Of a DNA stretch of 64,000 nucleotides, positions 10,126 through 21,056 are shown piece by piece. The DNA lies in NCBI GenBank assembly GCA_933822405.4, contig CAKOGP040002202.1, forward strand, positions 718,437 through 782,436. Reading direction: 5' to 3'. The notes beneath the pieces are model-generated. The model had not been told where the DNA came from, ran no database searches, and saw only the letters and a program-made list of their open reading frames with translations. Made by a program: the position numbers and the translations under genes. The stretch comes from Cylindrotheca closterium. Its lineage: Eukaryota; Bacillariophyta; Bacillariophyceae; Bacillariales; Bacillariaceae. Numbering within the stretch: the first letter of the stretch is position 1; every line of letters starts with the position of its first letter.

Positions 10126-11142
10126 TTAGGTAGTAACGGTACGCACCATGATTGGCCTACAGTTGTTCTTGTATACTTCTCGGGGAGAGTCGGAGAAAGT
10201 CTCTGGCTTGTGGCTGCCCGTTTGGTCGAATTCGACAGACTGATCAAAACCAAGTTCTTCCTCTTTCTTCTCTTCTTCGTCGCTCTGGTTAAAGGATTCT
10301 AAGTCTTCGATCGGAATGGCTTCAAATAGTTCTCGCTGGAGTGTCTTCAAAGATCTAAAGTCTATGTCAGTCACTGCCCCGATCAGTTTCCGCATGGTGG
10401 TACACAGTTTCTTATCCCCGTAAACAATCGCAATCGCATTCATCATGGAGGCAAAAGCAATCTTGGATGTTGACGTCCTGCACAAGTCATAATCCAAAAT
10501 GGATTGCTTGATTTGCGATTCGGCAACTTCCATTAGCATATCCAGGTATTTCTTGTTAAGGTTGGGGACCAATTGAAGGTACAATCGGACAAAGGACAAT
10601 GCAGTCGGGGGGTTGACACGCCAATTCAAGGATTTGAGAATGAACAGTTCCATTTCTTCCACATCTTCGGCCGTGTGTTGCCCCCGGCTGAGTAAAGCAA
10701 TATTTTGAGGACCCAACACCTCAAACTCATTCATCTTAACGGCAATGTAGAGCGATGTCAGTGCTGCCTTCTGGAATTCATGTGGATTGAGAATGACCAT
10801 GTACCCTTCCATGGTGGACAAAAATCGGTCTAGACAGGACATAGCGAGACAAGACGTTTCCACCCCATAGTCACATGCTTCCGCCAATTGGAGAGTCCAA
10901 TGTGCCACCATTAAGCGTATTTCCTGATCCACAGTCTTTTGATCGAATTCGTTGAGCAGGGGAACACCTTGAAGATAGTCGGGTATTTTGTAACATTTCT
11001 TCTCTTGCCCAAGCATTGCTTGTATTGTCAAGAAAGTTTGATCGACATCGATTGCGCACTTCATGTCGTCGCCCGCTTCGATTATTCGTTCGTCGCTGTA
11101 TGTGGTCATGTCGATTGTTACTCTCTCTTCGTTGTTTGTCAT
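10126..11142 (-). CDS. Diatom-type cyclin
   Basis: Intronless, 338 residues from ATG 11142. The cyclin N-terminal box is seen at about residues 70-190: IRLMVAHWTLQLAEACD, then ETSCLAMSCLDRFLS and the AALTSLYIAVKMNE helix. These correspond to the MRxxLxxWLxEV, AxxYxDRxLS and LAxxCLxIAxKxEE segments of canonical cyclins. A C-terminal cyclin-fold half follows (LKSLNWRVNPPTALSFVRLYL). The Asp/Glu-rich tail has no obvious destruction box. Sequence style fits the large diatom-specific cyclin (dsCYC) group, which is known to respond to nutrient and light cues and to act with CDKs. The specific CDK partner cannot be read from the sequence. It is divergent from XPF across a 463 bp spacer. Confidence 0.88.
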   Translation of the reverse strand: MTNNEERVTIDMTTYSDERIIEAGDDMKCAIDVDQTFLTIQAMLGQEKKCYKIPDYLQGVPLLNEFDQKTVDQEIRLMVAHWTLQLAEACDYGVETSCLAMSCLDRFLSTMEGYMVILNPHEFQKAALTSLYIAVKMNEFEVLGPQNIALLSRGQHTAEDVEEMELFILKSLNWRVNPPTALSFVRLYLQLVPNLNKKYLDMLMEVAESQIKQSILDYDLCRTSTSKIAFASMMNAIAIVYGDKKLCTTMRKLIGAVTDIDFRSLKTLQRELFEAIPIEDLESFNQSDEEEKKEEELGFDQSVEFDQTGSHKPETFSDSPREVYKNNCRPIMVRTVTT

Positions 11143-11605
11143 CTTGATCCCCCTTTCAAGAATTTGCTTTCGGAAGTTGCAGTCGTTGCAGTTGTGTCAA
11201 GATTGCATTCTTCGCATCTGAAAGTCCTTGTGGACAAATTTTTGCGGACGTTTTGTTTTGTGGCGAAAGATGAGCTTGAATTTGTCGAAACGTGATGACG
11301 GAGACGCAAATCCTCTTTCCGTTCCCAATCATTTTTGTCAAAAATCACGGAAATTTCCAAATTCTTGTCTTCCCGTCGCACGATCTCTCGGAGCTTGGAA
11401 AGTCCTTTTGGACTTGCACTGCGAAACCTGCTTGCGCAATAACATCGACAACAGAGTGTGCGCTCTCAGTTGTTGACGCTACAGTAGATCGATTGTTGTC
11501 GCACAACTGTTCTGTGCTCCAATGAAACCATTCTGTGTTTGATCCATTTATCTGGTTTGACTGCGTCTATAGAGTCCAAATTTAAACTCAACTTTGATTG
11601 AAAGG
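11143..11605. promoter_or_regulatory. Divergent promoter region between cyclin and XPF genes
   Basis: The 463 bp between two divergently transcribed start codons must hold both promoters. No TATA box or known motif stands out. Confidence 0.45.
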
Positions 11606-14591
11606 ATGGCAGGCACAAAAAATAAGCCCAAGAAGCCCAAGAAACAAAAAAAAGCACTCATTCCAGATGGCCTTCTTCCTGCTTACCTAGCCAGTGCATT
11701 TGGTGACCTCTACGAAGAAGATGGTCTCATGGTTATGGCTAGGGGTCTGGGCTGGTTGAATTTGCTGGCAGCCTTTTGCCGCTTTTATGGAGATGTCCAA
11801 GATGGCTACTTGTCACTGTTGAAAGAAGAAAATCCCAATGAAAAACGAACCAAGCCACCGCTAGTAATGGTACTGGGAATGAAAGACACTGAATGCGCTG
11901 CATTGACGTCTTTACTGGAAACCTGGGGAACTCCACATGAGTTACAGCCGACAATCTTGACCAACGAAAATGGAGGGAGTGATGATCGGAGGGAACTCTA
12001 CTCGAGAGGTGGTGTTTTTTGCATTACGAGTCGGATTCTTATTGTAGATCTGCTGACAAAGACAGTCAGCCCCGATGAGATTGAGGGAATGATGGTCACA
12101 CATGCGGATCAGGTGACCAATGACTCTACATCAGCCTTTATCATTCGAATTTTCACCAGTCTCAAACAACGAGAAAAATGCTTTATCAAGGCCATAACTG
12201 GTAGGCCGGAAGGTTTGGCCATGGGCTTTAACAAGGTGGACAAAACACTCAAGGCTCTTCAAGTGCGAAATTTGTTTCTATACCCACGCTTTCACGAGCA
12301 TGTGAAACAAGAGTTAGAGGTTGGACAGCCCGATTTGGAGGAGCTACACCAACCCTTGTCACCACTTATGAGTGAAATTCAACTGGCTCTCGTCTCGGCA
12401 GTCCAGGCTTGCCTTCGCGAATTGAAACGAAGTACCCCCTTTGTCGAATGGCAAAACTCGGAACTATCTATTGAAAACTGTGTCACAACAAGTTTCGATC
12501 GAATGATCACCAAGCAATTGGAAAAGGATTGGCATCGACTCAAGCCTGAAACCAAGCAACTGAGTCAAGACTTGAGGACATTGCGAACCCTCTTTCAATC
12601 ACTGATTCAGTACGATTGTATCAAGTTCTATTCTTTCATCAATTCCATCAAGACCATGAGCGCCTCCTCGCGGCGTCCGTCCATGTGGCTCCTCACACCA
12701 GCGGCCGAAGTCATGTTCAAGAAGGCCAAAGAACGAATGTATACTATTAAAAAAGGAAAACCGACTGCCAAGGTACCAAACCCAGTAAGTCGATTGCGAA
12801 GAGTACTGGAAGAGAATCCAAAGTGGATGCTTTTGAAAAATGTCTTGCTAGAAATCAAGGAGGAAGAATCCAAACACAGTCAGGGCAAACGATTTGCTCC
12901 CACCATTTTGGTCATGTGCAAGGATGCCCAAACAACACAAATTTTGAAAACTTATTTGTACGAAGGAAAGGACCAGCTCATGTTAGACCGATGGCATCGA
13001 TGGTTGATAACCAATAATGATCGCTCCAAAAATTTTGTAAACGGAAAAATACCCGAAGAGACTCGACTGTTGGCTGTGAGTATACTACTATGATTTCGTT
13101 GATGACACACTCTCAAACTGACCTTCCTCTTTAACAACTTTATAGGAAGAAGAAGGATCTGTCGGCTTGAAACTTAAACACTCGAACCAGGACCGCAGAG
13201 CCAATGCCAAAAAGCGGCAACTGAATACGGTCCCTGATTTCTTGCGCAAAAGGCGACGGATTGCCTTGGAAAAGGGTCGCAATGGAGCTTTTTCATCTAC
13301 CGAAGATCGAGAGCGTGAAGCTGTATTGGAAGAAGCCTTGGAAGAAGTGGAACATCAATACGAATCCAAACCAGCAGCAGCGTCAAAACGAGACTTGGTG
13401 GCGGAGGGAAATCAATTGGAAGAAGAAATGTACCAAACAAGTTTCATTGAGGAACCCCGAATTGTCATCAAGTCTCTTTCCAGCGTTGAAGCTGACGAGG
13501 GTGCTTCGTTGCTCCAAGATGTTATGCCCGATTACGTCATACTCTACGATTCTGATGTCGCCTTCATCCGATCGCTAGAGGTTTACTCTGCCATGAACCC
13601 AATAGAGGACCGCAAATTGAAAATTTACTTCTTGATCTTTAGTGCCAGTGCCGAAGACAAGGTATTTCGGAAAAACTTAGAGCGAGAGCAAAAGGCTTTT
13701 GTCGATTTGATTGAACACAAGCAAAAGATGCCACCTCCCGTGTTGAATACGGAAGCGACCCAAGAATGTCGGGAAGCCATCTTACATGGTTCCATTGGGG
13801 GGACCTATGCAGGTGGATCTCTGCCACTGGCCTTTGATACTCGGCGAGCCAAGGGAATCAACAAGAATGACATTCGTCGGGACATTGCCGTCGATGTTCG
13901 GGAATTCCGCGCTGCCCTGCCCTCCATCCTTCATCAAGGAGGAATGCGGCTGGCACCCGTGACCTTGACCGTGGGGGATTTCGTCTTGAGCAGTGTCCAC
14001 TGCATTGAGCGAAAGAGTATTAGCGATTTGTTTGGAAGTTTAGCAAGTGGAAGACTTTATACCCAAGCGGAGGCCATGTCCAAGTACTACAAAGTGCCTG
14101 CGTTGCTCATCGAATTCGATCCTTCCAAGAGCTTTTGTTTGCAAAACTCGAATGACATGGGTTTGGATATCAAGATGGATTCAATCTGTTCCAAGCTAGT
14201 TATCTTAACATTGCACTTTCCTAAGCTCCGAATCCTGTGGAGTAAGAGCCCGCACGAGACCTTGGAGTTGTTCAAGACACTCAAGCAAAATCACGACGAA
14301 GTGGACGTGGACAAGGCGGTGGAGATTGGACGAAGCGATTCAATAGAAGCCTTGCTCACTACTGAAGGCGACGGCGAAGAGGAGGAAGAAGACCAGATCA
14401 ATGAGGCAGCGAGGGACATGCTGTTGCGATTGCCTGGTGTCAATGTCAACAATGCTAGGAAAATCATGCGAGAGTGCGAAAGCCTTGCCGAGTTGTCTCG
14501 AATGAGCCGCCAAGAGCTCCGAAACATTGCTGGGCCACTGGCAGGACAAAAACTGTTCTCCTTCTTTCGACAAAACCTAAAGTCTACATGA
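11606..14591 (+). CDS. ERCC4: XPF/RAD1-type structure-specific endonuclease subunit
   Basis: Exons 11606-13075 and 13146-14591, intron 13076-13145 (GTGAGT...ATAG, 70 bp, phase 0); 971 residues, close to the usual XPF length. The N-terminal half matches the degenerate helicase-like region of XPF. The middle contains DYVILYDSDVAFIRSLEVY, the segment preceding the nuclease. The ERCC4 nuclease domain has DVREFRAALP, GDFVLS and the catalytic ERKSISD (ERKxxxD, about residue 777) followed by LFGSLASGRLY. A C-terminal double helix-hairpin-helix region (about 915-971, LLRLPGVN...IAGPLAG) would bind ERCC1. Function by family: 5' incision in nucleotide excision repair and interstrand-crosslink or recombination intermediates. 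The ATG at 11606 is the first in frame; the basic Lys/Pro stretch right after it may be a nuclear signal. Confidence 0.95.
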
Positions 14592-14855
14592 TACTACCAA
14601 ATAGAAATAGATTACATACTCTATATGGTACCCTTCACTCCGAACAAGGGAACAATAAGTACAAAGTGCAAGTCACAAGTCCAATGCACAAGTGACAAGT
14701 GACAAGATCGAAAGAAAAACCCAGACCGTCTGTCCATCCACAATTATGTCTCGTGTCAGTTTGAAACCCAACTTCAGAATTTGTTGCCAAAAAAGAACAT
14801 TTTCAACTTAGCTTCCGATACGCAAACATCTACACCAACAACAACCAGTATCATC
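14592..14855. other. Short spacer with an ACAAGTG-type micro-repeat
   Basis: 14660-14707 carries several near-copies of ACAAGTGACAAGT. No gene; it lies between the XPF stop and the Hsp70-like start. Confidence 0.4.
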
Positions 14856-16763
14856 ATGGCAGACCCAGAAACTCCACCTCAGTCCGGTGTTTGGATTGGC
14901 GTTGACTTGGGAACATCCAACTCGGCGTGTGCCATTTGGGATTCCACCCGAGGCAGTCCCAAATGGATTCGGTTGCCCGTGATTGCCTTTCGTGAACAAA
15001 GCGGCAAATTGGGACGCATGGTGCCATCTGTGGTGCGAGTGACGGAGCCATCCACACCTTACTCGGTGGGAGCCAAGGCTGTTCAAGAACATAAAGATGC
15101 GACTGGTGATGCCGGCATGCTGATTTCCAGTGTCAAGAGACTCTTTGGAAAACGGTACAGCGATTTGGATCCTGCCTTGTTGGAATCACTTCCGTTTCAC
15201 GTGGAAGCCGACGAAAATGATAAAGAATCTTTGCAATTGGTAATTCCAATTTCTGACGGAAACGACAAGGATGATTGTGTACTAGTAGTCAAGACTACGC
15301 CTGTGGAAATTGCGGCATCCATTCTCAAGGCCATTAAAGAAGCAGCTCAGGAATACCTTGACAAGAATAAAACCAAAAAGCACTTAGATATTCCTGGTGA
15401 GGGCCTAGTGAGAAATGCCGTAGTGGGTGTCCCCGCCCACTTTTCCAAGCGACACACGGCTCTTGTGGAAGAAGCCTGTCGCCAGGCTGGGCTCGATGGT
15501 CATGTCAGCACCTGTCTCGAGTCGACTGCTGCCGCCATGGCCTATGGTTTAGCCATGCAAGATTCCTCTAGCCAGGCCAACATTATGGTGATTGACATGG
15601 GAGGGGGGACGACCGATATCACTATCGCTACCAAGCAAGCTTCCAGTGATGAAACGAGCGAGAATTATTCTTCGTACAAGGTATTGGTAACACAAGGCGA
15701 TGACCACTTGGGAGGAGACGATATCGATCAAACCATCTTGGACTATTGTATGCAAGAAGCAAACAGCTTGAAGGATGCTGATACGGAACCAAAGGGATCG
15801 GACTTTTTGTTGTCGTGTCGTAAAGCTAAGGAACAACTTTGTGATGATTCGGAATCCAAGGTTGCTTCTGTCGGCGTGGCAATTGGGAACCACACCGTCA
15901 CGATATCCCAAGAAAAGTTTCACGCACTCCTCAAAGAGTGGCTTCAAAAGGCCGAACATTTGATTCAACGCGCCTTGGAAGAATTCCAAAAGATTCCTGG
16001 GTCGGAGAGCATTTCCGAAGTCATTTTGGTAGGTGGCACCACCCGGACCCCTTCGATTCGTGCCTTGATTCAATCCAAGTTTTCGGGTCTCGAGTTGTGC
16101 ACTTCCTTGGACCCAATGTCTAGCGTGGCCCAAGGATTGGCCATTCAAGCTGCCATTCAATCCAAGTTGATTCCTGTGCACAAGCTCAAGTCGGCACTCA
16201 TGTTGGATTGCCTGCCCCATGCCATTGGGGTCGAGTTGCCCGATGGGTCATTTTGTGAGGTCATTCCTCGTAATGCACCACTACCGGCACGAGGATCTGC
16301 CACCTTTTCACTGGCAGACAAACAACAAAAGGGCGTTACCATCAAGGCAGTGGAAGAAATCAAAGTGAATGGCACTAACGATGCGACGATAAATTACGAA
16401 CCAATGGCCAGGGAACCCTTTACGTTCTTGTTGCGGCGTTTGACCAACGAAGAAATGGCTGCCATGGATAGGCGAGCGATTGAAGTGGGCATGAAGGTGG
16501 ACGCCGAGGGGCAATTCATGGTGAGCATCTTTGACCAAAACGATCCCGAACAAGTCCGCAAGAAGGAACGCTTTGAAAATATGAAAGACAAGGATTCCAC
16601 TGTAAAGGAATTGAGTTACCTTGCCGACTTGGTCATCTCAGAATCTGGGACCTCTACGGAGCAGTTTATGTTAATGGGTACCTTGGTGGCTGTGTTCATT
16701 TTGTACATTGCAGTGAGAATGGCTTTTAACGATCCCCTGATTCTGGACGGAGGAGAAATATAA
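14856..16763 (+). CDS. Hsp70-family protein with C-terminal membrane anchor
   Basis: Intronless, 635 residues from ATG 14856. The ATPase domain is clear: GVDLGTSNSACAIWD (phosphate 1), SVKRLFGKRY, VVGVPAHFSKRH, ESTAAAMAYGL, DMGGGTTDIT (phosphate 2) and VILVGGTTRTP (adenosine motif). A shortened beta substrate-binding region follows (about 440-560, GVELPDGSFCEVIPRN). The usual alpha-helical lid and EEVD-type tail are missing. Instead the protein ends with a hydrophobic helix at about 604-622 (MLMGTLVAVFILYIAV) and some 13 further residues, giving a tail-anchored topology with the chaperone in the cytosol. No signal peptide or transit peptide is evident. It resembles non-canonical Hsp70s such as Ssz1/HSPA14 in lacking the lid. 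The target membrane is unknown. Confidence 0.9.
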   Translation: MADPETPPQSGVWIGVDLGTSNSACAIWDSTRGSPKWIRLPVIAFREQSGKLGRMVPSVVRVTEPSTPYSVGAKAVQEHKDATGDAGMLISSVKRLFGKRYSDLDPALLESLPFHVEADENDKESLQLVIPISDGNDKDDCVLVVKTTPVEIAASILKAIKEAAQEYLDKNKTKKHLDIPGEGLVRNAVVGVPAHFSKRHTALVEEACRQAGLDGHVSTCLESTAAAMAYGLAMQDSSSQANIMVIDMGGGTTDITIATKQASSDETSENYSSYKVLVTQGDDHLGGDDIDQTILDYCMQEANSLKDADTEPKGSDFLLSCRKAKEQLCDDSESKVASVGVAIGNHTVTISQEKFHALLKEWLQKAEHLIQRALEEFQKIPGSESISEVILVGGTTRTPSIRALIQSKFSGLELCTSLDPMSSVAQGLAIQAAIQSKLIPVHKLKSALMLDCLPHAIGVELPDGSFCEVIPRNAPLPARGSATFSLADKQQKGVTIKAVEEIKVNGTNDATINYEPMAREPFTFLLRRLTNEEMAAMDRRAIEVGMKVDAEGQFMVSIFDQNDPEQVRKKERFENMKDKDSTVKELSYLADLVISESGTSTEQFMLMGTLVAVFILYIAVRMAFNDPLILDGGEI

Positions 16764-17088
16764 CCAGAAAGCCAGCTTTCTATGTGTAGAAGAAAATATG
16801 TTGTAATGATAGGTGCAAATGTTGCATAGTACATAGATACAATATACTGTAGTATACGGTACATCCATACTACACCAACCTCTAATCTCTCGAACTTAAC
16901 AAAATTCCGTCTGGCCGGCCCCGCACCAACCTGCATTCCCTTTTTGTTTCAATCACGTCAGACGACTCCCGACAATGACCTACTCGGACCGCAGATAACT
17001 TTGTACTGCTGTCGACCATATCCAACCATCCGCTGCAGGATCATTCAAGTCACCGATCACATAGAGCCACATAGAGCTACATATAGTC
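16764..17088. other. Spacer between Hsp70-like and sulfotransferase genes
   Basis: AT-rich sequence (16790-16870), then pyrimidine-rich sequence. Presumed 3' UTR of the Hsp70-like gene and promoter of the next. No other signal seen. Confidence 0.4.
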
Positions 17089-18666
17089 ATGGTATCATCA
17101 TCATCATCCCTAGGCTCCTCGTCATCATCACCTAATTTGACCCGCCTGAGACCTGTTTCCTTGACTCCTGCCGAGTCTTTTATGGAGACGGCATCCGCCG
17201 CTAGTCGAATGAAGAAGATGCAAATAGCGTTAGTTATTGCATCAATACTGGTTTTCATACACATGGAACGGACAATTGAAAATTTTACTGAAACAGGCAA
17301 CGCAACAATATCATCCAAACCACCACATCACAGTCCCAGCAAAATATCATCCAAACCACTATCACCTGCCATGACGACAGAAACGTCACCGCCAAGCTTT
17401 GCTCCCTTTGTGGATGCGGAGGGCGACTCGTCACAGCCCACCGCAATAATAGGGGACATGACGAGCAAGCCGTCTGGTACATTCGTTAGCAATCATAATA
17501 ATGACGAAAAAGATGACGACGACGATAATACCAATGGTGGTGGTGCCAAAGATGGCGATGATGGTGATGAGGAAACTGCTTCAGTTAACAAAACCTTACC
17601 GACCAGCTCGCCTTTAACTCCCATTACGTTTGAAAACAAAACACTGACGATACCAGACTACTCAAAAGGATTGTCACACCAGCTTGTCAACTTTTCTCGG
17701 CAAAATTGCGACTTGTCTTCGTTAAAGTCATGGTACCCTGAATCCGATGAAGACTCTTGGGAGTTTAGGGCCCCCTACTTTGTCATTGCAGGTGTATGGA
17801 ACTCGGGATCGAAAACTCTTGCCCAAAAGCTATACGGTCACCCACAAATTGCAAGGAGAGCCACCAAAACCAATGGCTTTTACATGCCCGCCAACTTTCG
17901 CAAATTCCGGTCGCCCATTCCCAAAGTCTTTCAAGCGCGGCATCGAATGTATGCACAAGCCTATAACAAAGGTATGTTGAAAGCATCATCCAATCTAGTG
18001 GCCATGGATATTGCCCCAGGGTACGTTTTCTATGCCGAACAAGTTGGTCACACGCTACTTTGTGTGAGCCCTTGGACCAAGATTGTGATTTTGCTGAGAA
18101 ATCCTGTGGAACGGTTGTCGGAGCAATATGCTCGTGCCAAGCAGACATTTGGACTTAAAATTGGTTTGGAGCAGTGGATTGCCAACGAAATGGAATTGAT
18201 CACCAGTGCTGGATTGATTGGAACTCCTCCCGATTCCGACGAGGAGCAGCAGGCGTGGAAAACGTATCAAAAAGTACCAAGCATGGCCAATCCAATCGGG
18301 AGATCGTTGTACATCTTCCAGCTGAACGAGCTGCTTCAGGTGTACAAGACAGCGGGGAAGGTCCCTTCGAAAGAAATCTACATAGCGCCATCCGAAGTTT
18401 TGGAAGATAAAGACACCTTTCAAGAGGAATACAACAAATTGCTATCATTTCTCGATTTGTCAACGATACCAGTGGATAGCTTTGCTCAAAAAGCTCTCCC
18501 TTCAGCATCTTCGTCTCACATGACGGAGGAAACGAGGAAAACTCTGGTCAAGTTTTTTAGGCCCTACAACAAACGGCTCTACAACCTTCTCGAGGAGGAA
18601 GGTTTCCCGACATATCCTTGGAAAAAGTTGTGGAAAAGCAAAACTACTGATTCAAAGAAAGCATAG
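17089..18666 (+). CDS. Golgi-type membrane sulfotransferase
   Basis: Intronless, 525 residues. Type II topology: a short Ser-rich cytosolic tail, one membrane segment at about 43-60 (MQIALVIASILVFIH), then a low-complexity Thr/Pro/Asp-rich stem to about residue 200. The catalytic domain starts near APYFVIAGVWNSGSKTL (about 228-240), matching the 5'-phosphosulfate-binding loop of PAPS sulfotransferases. It continues to KIVILLRNPVERLSEQY (about 330), the 3'-phosphate-binding motif with its Arg and Ser. Family function: transfer of sulfate from PAPS to carbohydrate or Tyr acceptors in the Golgi. In diatoms the likely targets are sulfated exopolysaccharides, but the acceptor cannot be read from the sequence. 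Several N-glycosylation sites (NxS/T) lie in the stem, consistent with a lumenal domain. Confidence 0.85.
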   Translation: MVSSSSSLGSSSSSPNLTRLRPVSLTPAESFMETASAASRMKKMQIALVIASILVFIHMERTIENFTETGNATISSKPPHHSPSKISSKPLSPAMTTETSPPSFAPFVDAEGDSSQPTAIIGDMTSKPSGTFVSNHNNDEKDDDDDNTNGGGAKDGDDGDEETASVNKTLPTSSPLTPITFENKTLTIPDYSKGLSHQLVNFSRQNCDLSSLKSWYPESDEDSWEFRAPYFVIAGVWNSGSKTLAQKLYGHPQIARRATKTNGFYMPANFRKFRSPIPKVFQARHRMYAQAYNKGMLKASSNLVAMDIAPGYVFYAEQVGHTLLCVSPWTKIVILLRNPVERLSEQYARAKQTFGLKIGLEQWIANEMELITSAGLIGTPPDSDEEQQAWKTYQKVPSMANPIGRSLYIFQLNELLQVYKTAGKVPSKEIYIAPSEVLEDKDTFQEEYNKLLSFLDLSTIPVDSFAQKALPSASSSHMTEETRKTLVKFFRPYNKRLYNLLEEEGFPTYPWKKLWKSKTTDSKKA

Positions 18667-18757
18667 ACTGGAAAGAATTGCGGAATTCTTCAGTGGCTCA
18701 TGTTATTTGCTACCAAATCAACCCAATACATGGCTTGGCCTACAAAAGTCATTGCTG

Positions 18758-20542
18758 TTATGGCAATGTGGCATAACCTAGCCGTCGTCGTATTACGATG
18801 TATCTGCACACCAGAAACAAAATCAAGACGATACTGGTTGGAAGAATCGGCATTGTCTGTCGCGATAATACGCGAAGTCCAGTGGTTGATTTGGATGCTT
18901 CTGTTTGTTGCGATGATAGCATGGAGGATTCCCTCATACAAATGCTGCCAGTTGACTGAGGACCATGGGTGTCGGCCCATTCGGTCCAGTTGTCGCATCG
19001 TCCAAACTTGTCAATTAGTGGTTCAATTGTTGTCTCTTGGCAAAAGATCAATGCACCCATGCCTTTGTTGGAAGCTTCCTCCCACCCTGGATTCCCGGTG
19101 GTGGCAAAAGATATCCAGGCTTTTTGCATCCGATGAATGAGTTCTTCGGAGGGAGGAGGACCAACAAGGTATTTCACCACATCGGATTCAAAAGCAACTG
19201 GGTCGATGTTCCCCAGCACTGCCATACTTGTCGAACCATGAGGCGCTGCATCTTTCGGACAATCGAACTTGTACCAAAATGCAGAGCTACCAGTCTCCGC
19301 TACTCGCTTGAGCACTTGTTGCGACTGACAGCGAATGCAAGCGTCCAAAAAGAGATCCGCATCATCCTCGTCTTCAAAGTCATGATATGCTTTTCTCAGG
19401 TTTTCAATCTGTAACGTAGCGTAAGCATGTTCGGCTAAACGACTAGGACGTTTCAATCCTGCTGGTACTTTGTCATTGGATGTCACTCCTACCATGACCT
19501 CCACACCTGGATGTGGTGTTAAATGAATTGGTAGTTTGGGAAGTATGTATCCATCCACACTGGGTGATCCAAGTCCATCCATGTACATGGGTATCCAACC
19601 AGTGGCAACAGAACCTTGGTGATAGCCATTCAATGTTCGATTCAAAATTTCGTCCGCCGGTGCATGCAAAAGAAAGTCTTGCGCATCAGCATACTTCTCA
19701 CAGTCATGATCCTTTGCAATGTCGGGATCGGCGGGACATATCATTTCAAGGAACCTTTCTCGGACATTCCAAGCATCTTGCGGGGGCAGCAAGTAGTCGA
19801 TGGATGGATAACAATTTCCACTCTGTAAGATCACTCTATGAAAGAGTCCTTTGGTCACTGGGGAATGCAACAGAGCACATGCTGTGACCGACCCAGACCC
19901 CTCACCCATTAGCGTAATTTTATTTGGATTTCCCCCAAAGTCACTAATGTGTTTTTTCATCCATTGCAAAGCTGTAACGATGTCTCCAAATCCATTGGCA
20001 CCACCCGTCGTTGTGTTTCCCCCTGGTGGTTGCGCTAGGAATCCAAAGGGTCCCAATCGATACTGGGCAGATACTACTAGAATCTCCTTCATGGACGTCA
20101 TATTGGAAGCAGCTCTAACCAAATTAGTTCCATCATAGAGTTTGATGGTATCACTTCCTGGCAGCCCGTAGGCTGACCAATGAGTGGCACCCCCACCTTC
20201 CAAAAAGGATCCACCGTGAATCCAAAGAATTACAGGCTTCAGATCTTCATTCTCAGGCGTTGCTTCACAGTAGGGTGTCCATATGTTCAAAGTAAGACAG
20301 TCTTCACTAACGTCGTACTTTTCGGAGAGCCCGGGAAACCATTGGAAGCACATGGGGCCGTACCCATCATTTAGTCGTTGTTGGGATGCGTATCTTGGTG
20401 ATTCCAACACATCCAACGACTTTAATGGTTTGGAAGGAGCAAATCGTTTATTCATTGGTTCAGCATATGGGACAGCCTTCCAAGAACAGACACCGGCGTC
20501 AGACGAACAGGATGCACCTTTGGGGAGTGTGCGTTTGGGCAT
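18758..20542 (-). CDS. Type-B carboxylesterase-fold protein, probably catalytically altered
   Basis: Intronless, 594 residues from ATG 20542. Family hallmarks: EDCLTLNIWTP, oxyanion-hole motif WIHGGSF (about 110), QYRLGPFGFLA, a helix starting QWMKKHISDFGGNP and APHG with the expected active-site His (about 434). At the nucleophile elbow (about 211), where active members have GESAG, this protein reads GEGSGS: the catalytic serine position is Gly and a Ser sits one residue later, so no GxSxG pattern is formed. The acidic triad segment (usually ...DEG) reads GVTSNDKVPAG. There is no signal peptide but a hydrophobic C-terminal helix (about 560-580, SIVLILFLVCRYIVI). It could be a pseudoenzyme like neuroligins and gliotactin, or use a shifted serine. 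It converges on the sulfotransferase gene (91 bp apart). Confidence 0.85.
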   Translation of the reverse strand: MPKRTLPKGASCSSDAGVCSWKAVPYAEPMNKRFAPSKPLKSLDVLESPRYASQQRLNDGYGPMCFQWFPGLSEKYDVSEDCLTLNIWTPYCEATPENEDLKPVILWIHGGSFLEGGGATHWSAYGLPGSDTIKLYDGTNLVRAASNMTSMKEILVVSAQYRLGPFGFLAQPPGGNTTTGGANGFGDIVTALQWMKKHISDFGGNPNKITLMGEGSGSVTACALLHSPVTKGLFHRVILQSGNCYPSIDYLLPPQDAWNVRERFLEMICPADPDIAKDHDCEKYADAQDFLLHAPADEILNRTLNGYHQGSVATGWIPMYMDGLGSPSVDGYILPKLPIHLTPHPGVEVMVGVTSNDKVPAGLKRPSRLAEHAYATLQIENLRKAYHDFEDEDDADLFLDACIRCQSQQVLKRVAETGSSAFWYKFDCPKDAAPHGSTSMAVLGNIDPVAFESDVVKYLVGPPPSEELIHRMQKAWISFATTGNPGWEEASNKGMGALIFCQETTIEPLIDKFGRCDNWTEWADTHGPQSTGSICMRESSMLSSQQTEASKSTTGLRVLSRQTMPILPTSIVLILFLVCRYIVIRRRLGYATLP

Positions 20543-21056
20543 CTTCTTGATTTATGTACTGAGTTGTGTTGACTTCTTGTTTTCAGTATGGCGAAATGCA
20601 AAAAAAGCATTCCAAATCACGGGTGAAGGAAGGTCTTCCGCAGTCAAAACCGCCGCCATATTTCTTCGGGCTTTTTGATCATGACGCATCGCCGCAACAC
20701 AAATTCGAACTATGACAACTGACAACGCATATTACAACAACCACTTGCGGGAGCTCTAGTTCAATTTTCTAGAAGTCATCTGATATATATGCAGAAGTGT
20801 GGGAAGAATTCATGATGTTCCACCCCTGTTACTACCTGGCACTAACATCATCCATGCTTGTATGACAACCATCGGCGAAGAACGAAAGCTTTCCTTTTTG
20901 CGATGCAATAATACACAGCCGGCAGGAGTGGGTTTCGCATGCACCCACTGATGGAGTCAGTCAGTCAGTCACAACTCATAGTTTGGGGATGATAGCGAAT
21001 GAATCCAATGAAATATCTAACCAAACGACGAGATGGTTTCAACGTAGCCCTCCAAG
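20543..21056. other. Intergenic region with no gene seen
   Basis: Contains a short CAGT repeat (20955-20970) and otherwise unremarkable sequence. Presumably the promoter of the esterase-like gene. Confidence 0.4.

Noticed and set aside
11606..13093. XPF as two separate genes
   Set aside because: A 70 bp GT-AG intron joins both frames in phase and the sum matches XPF length.
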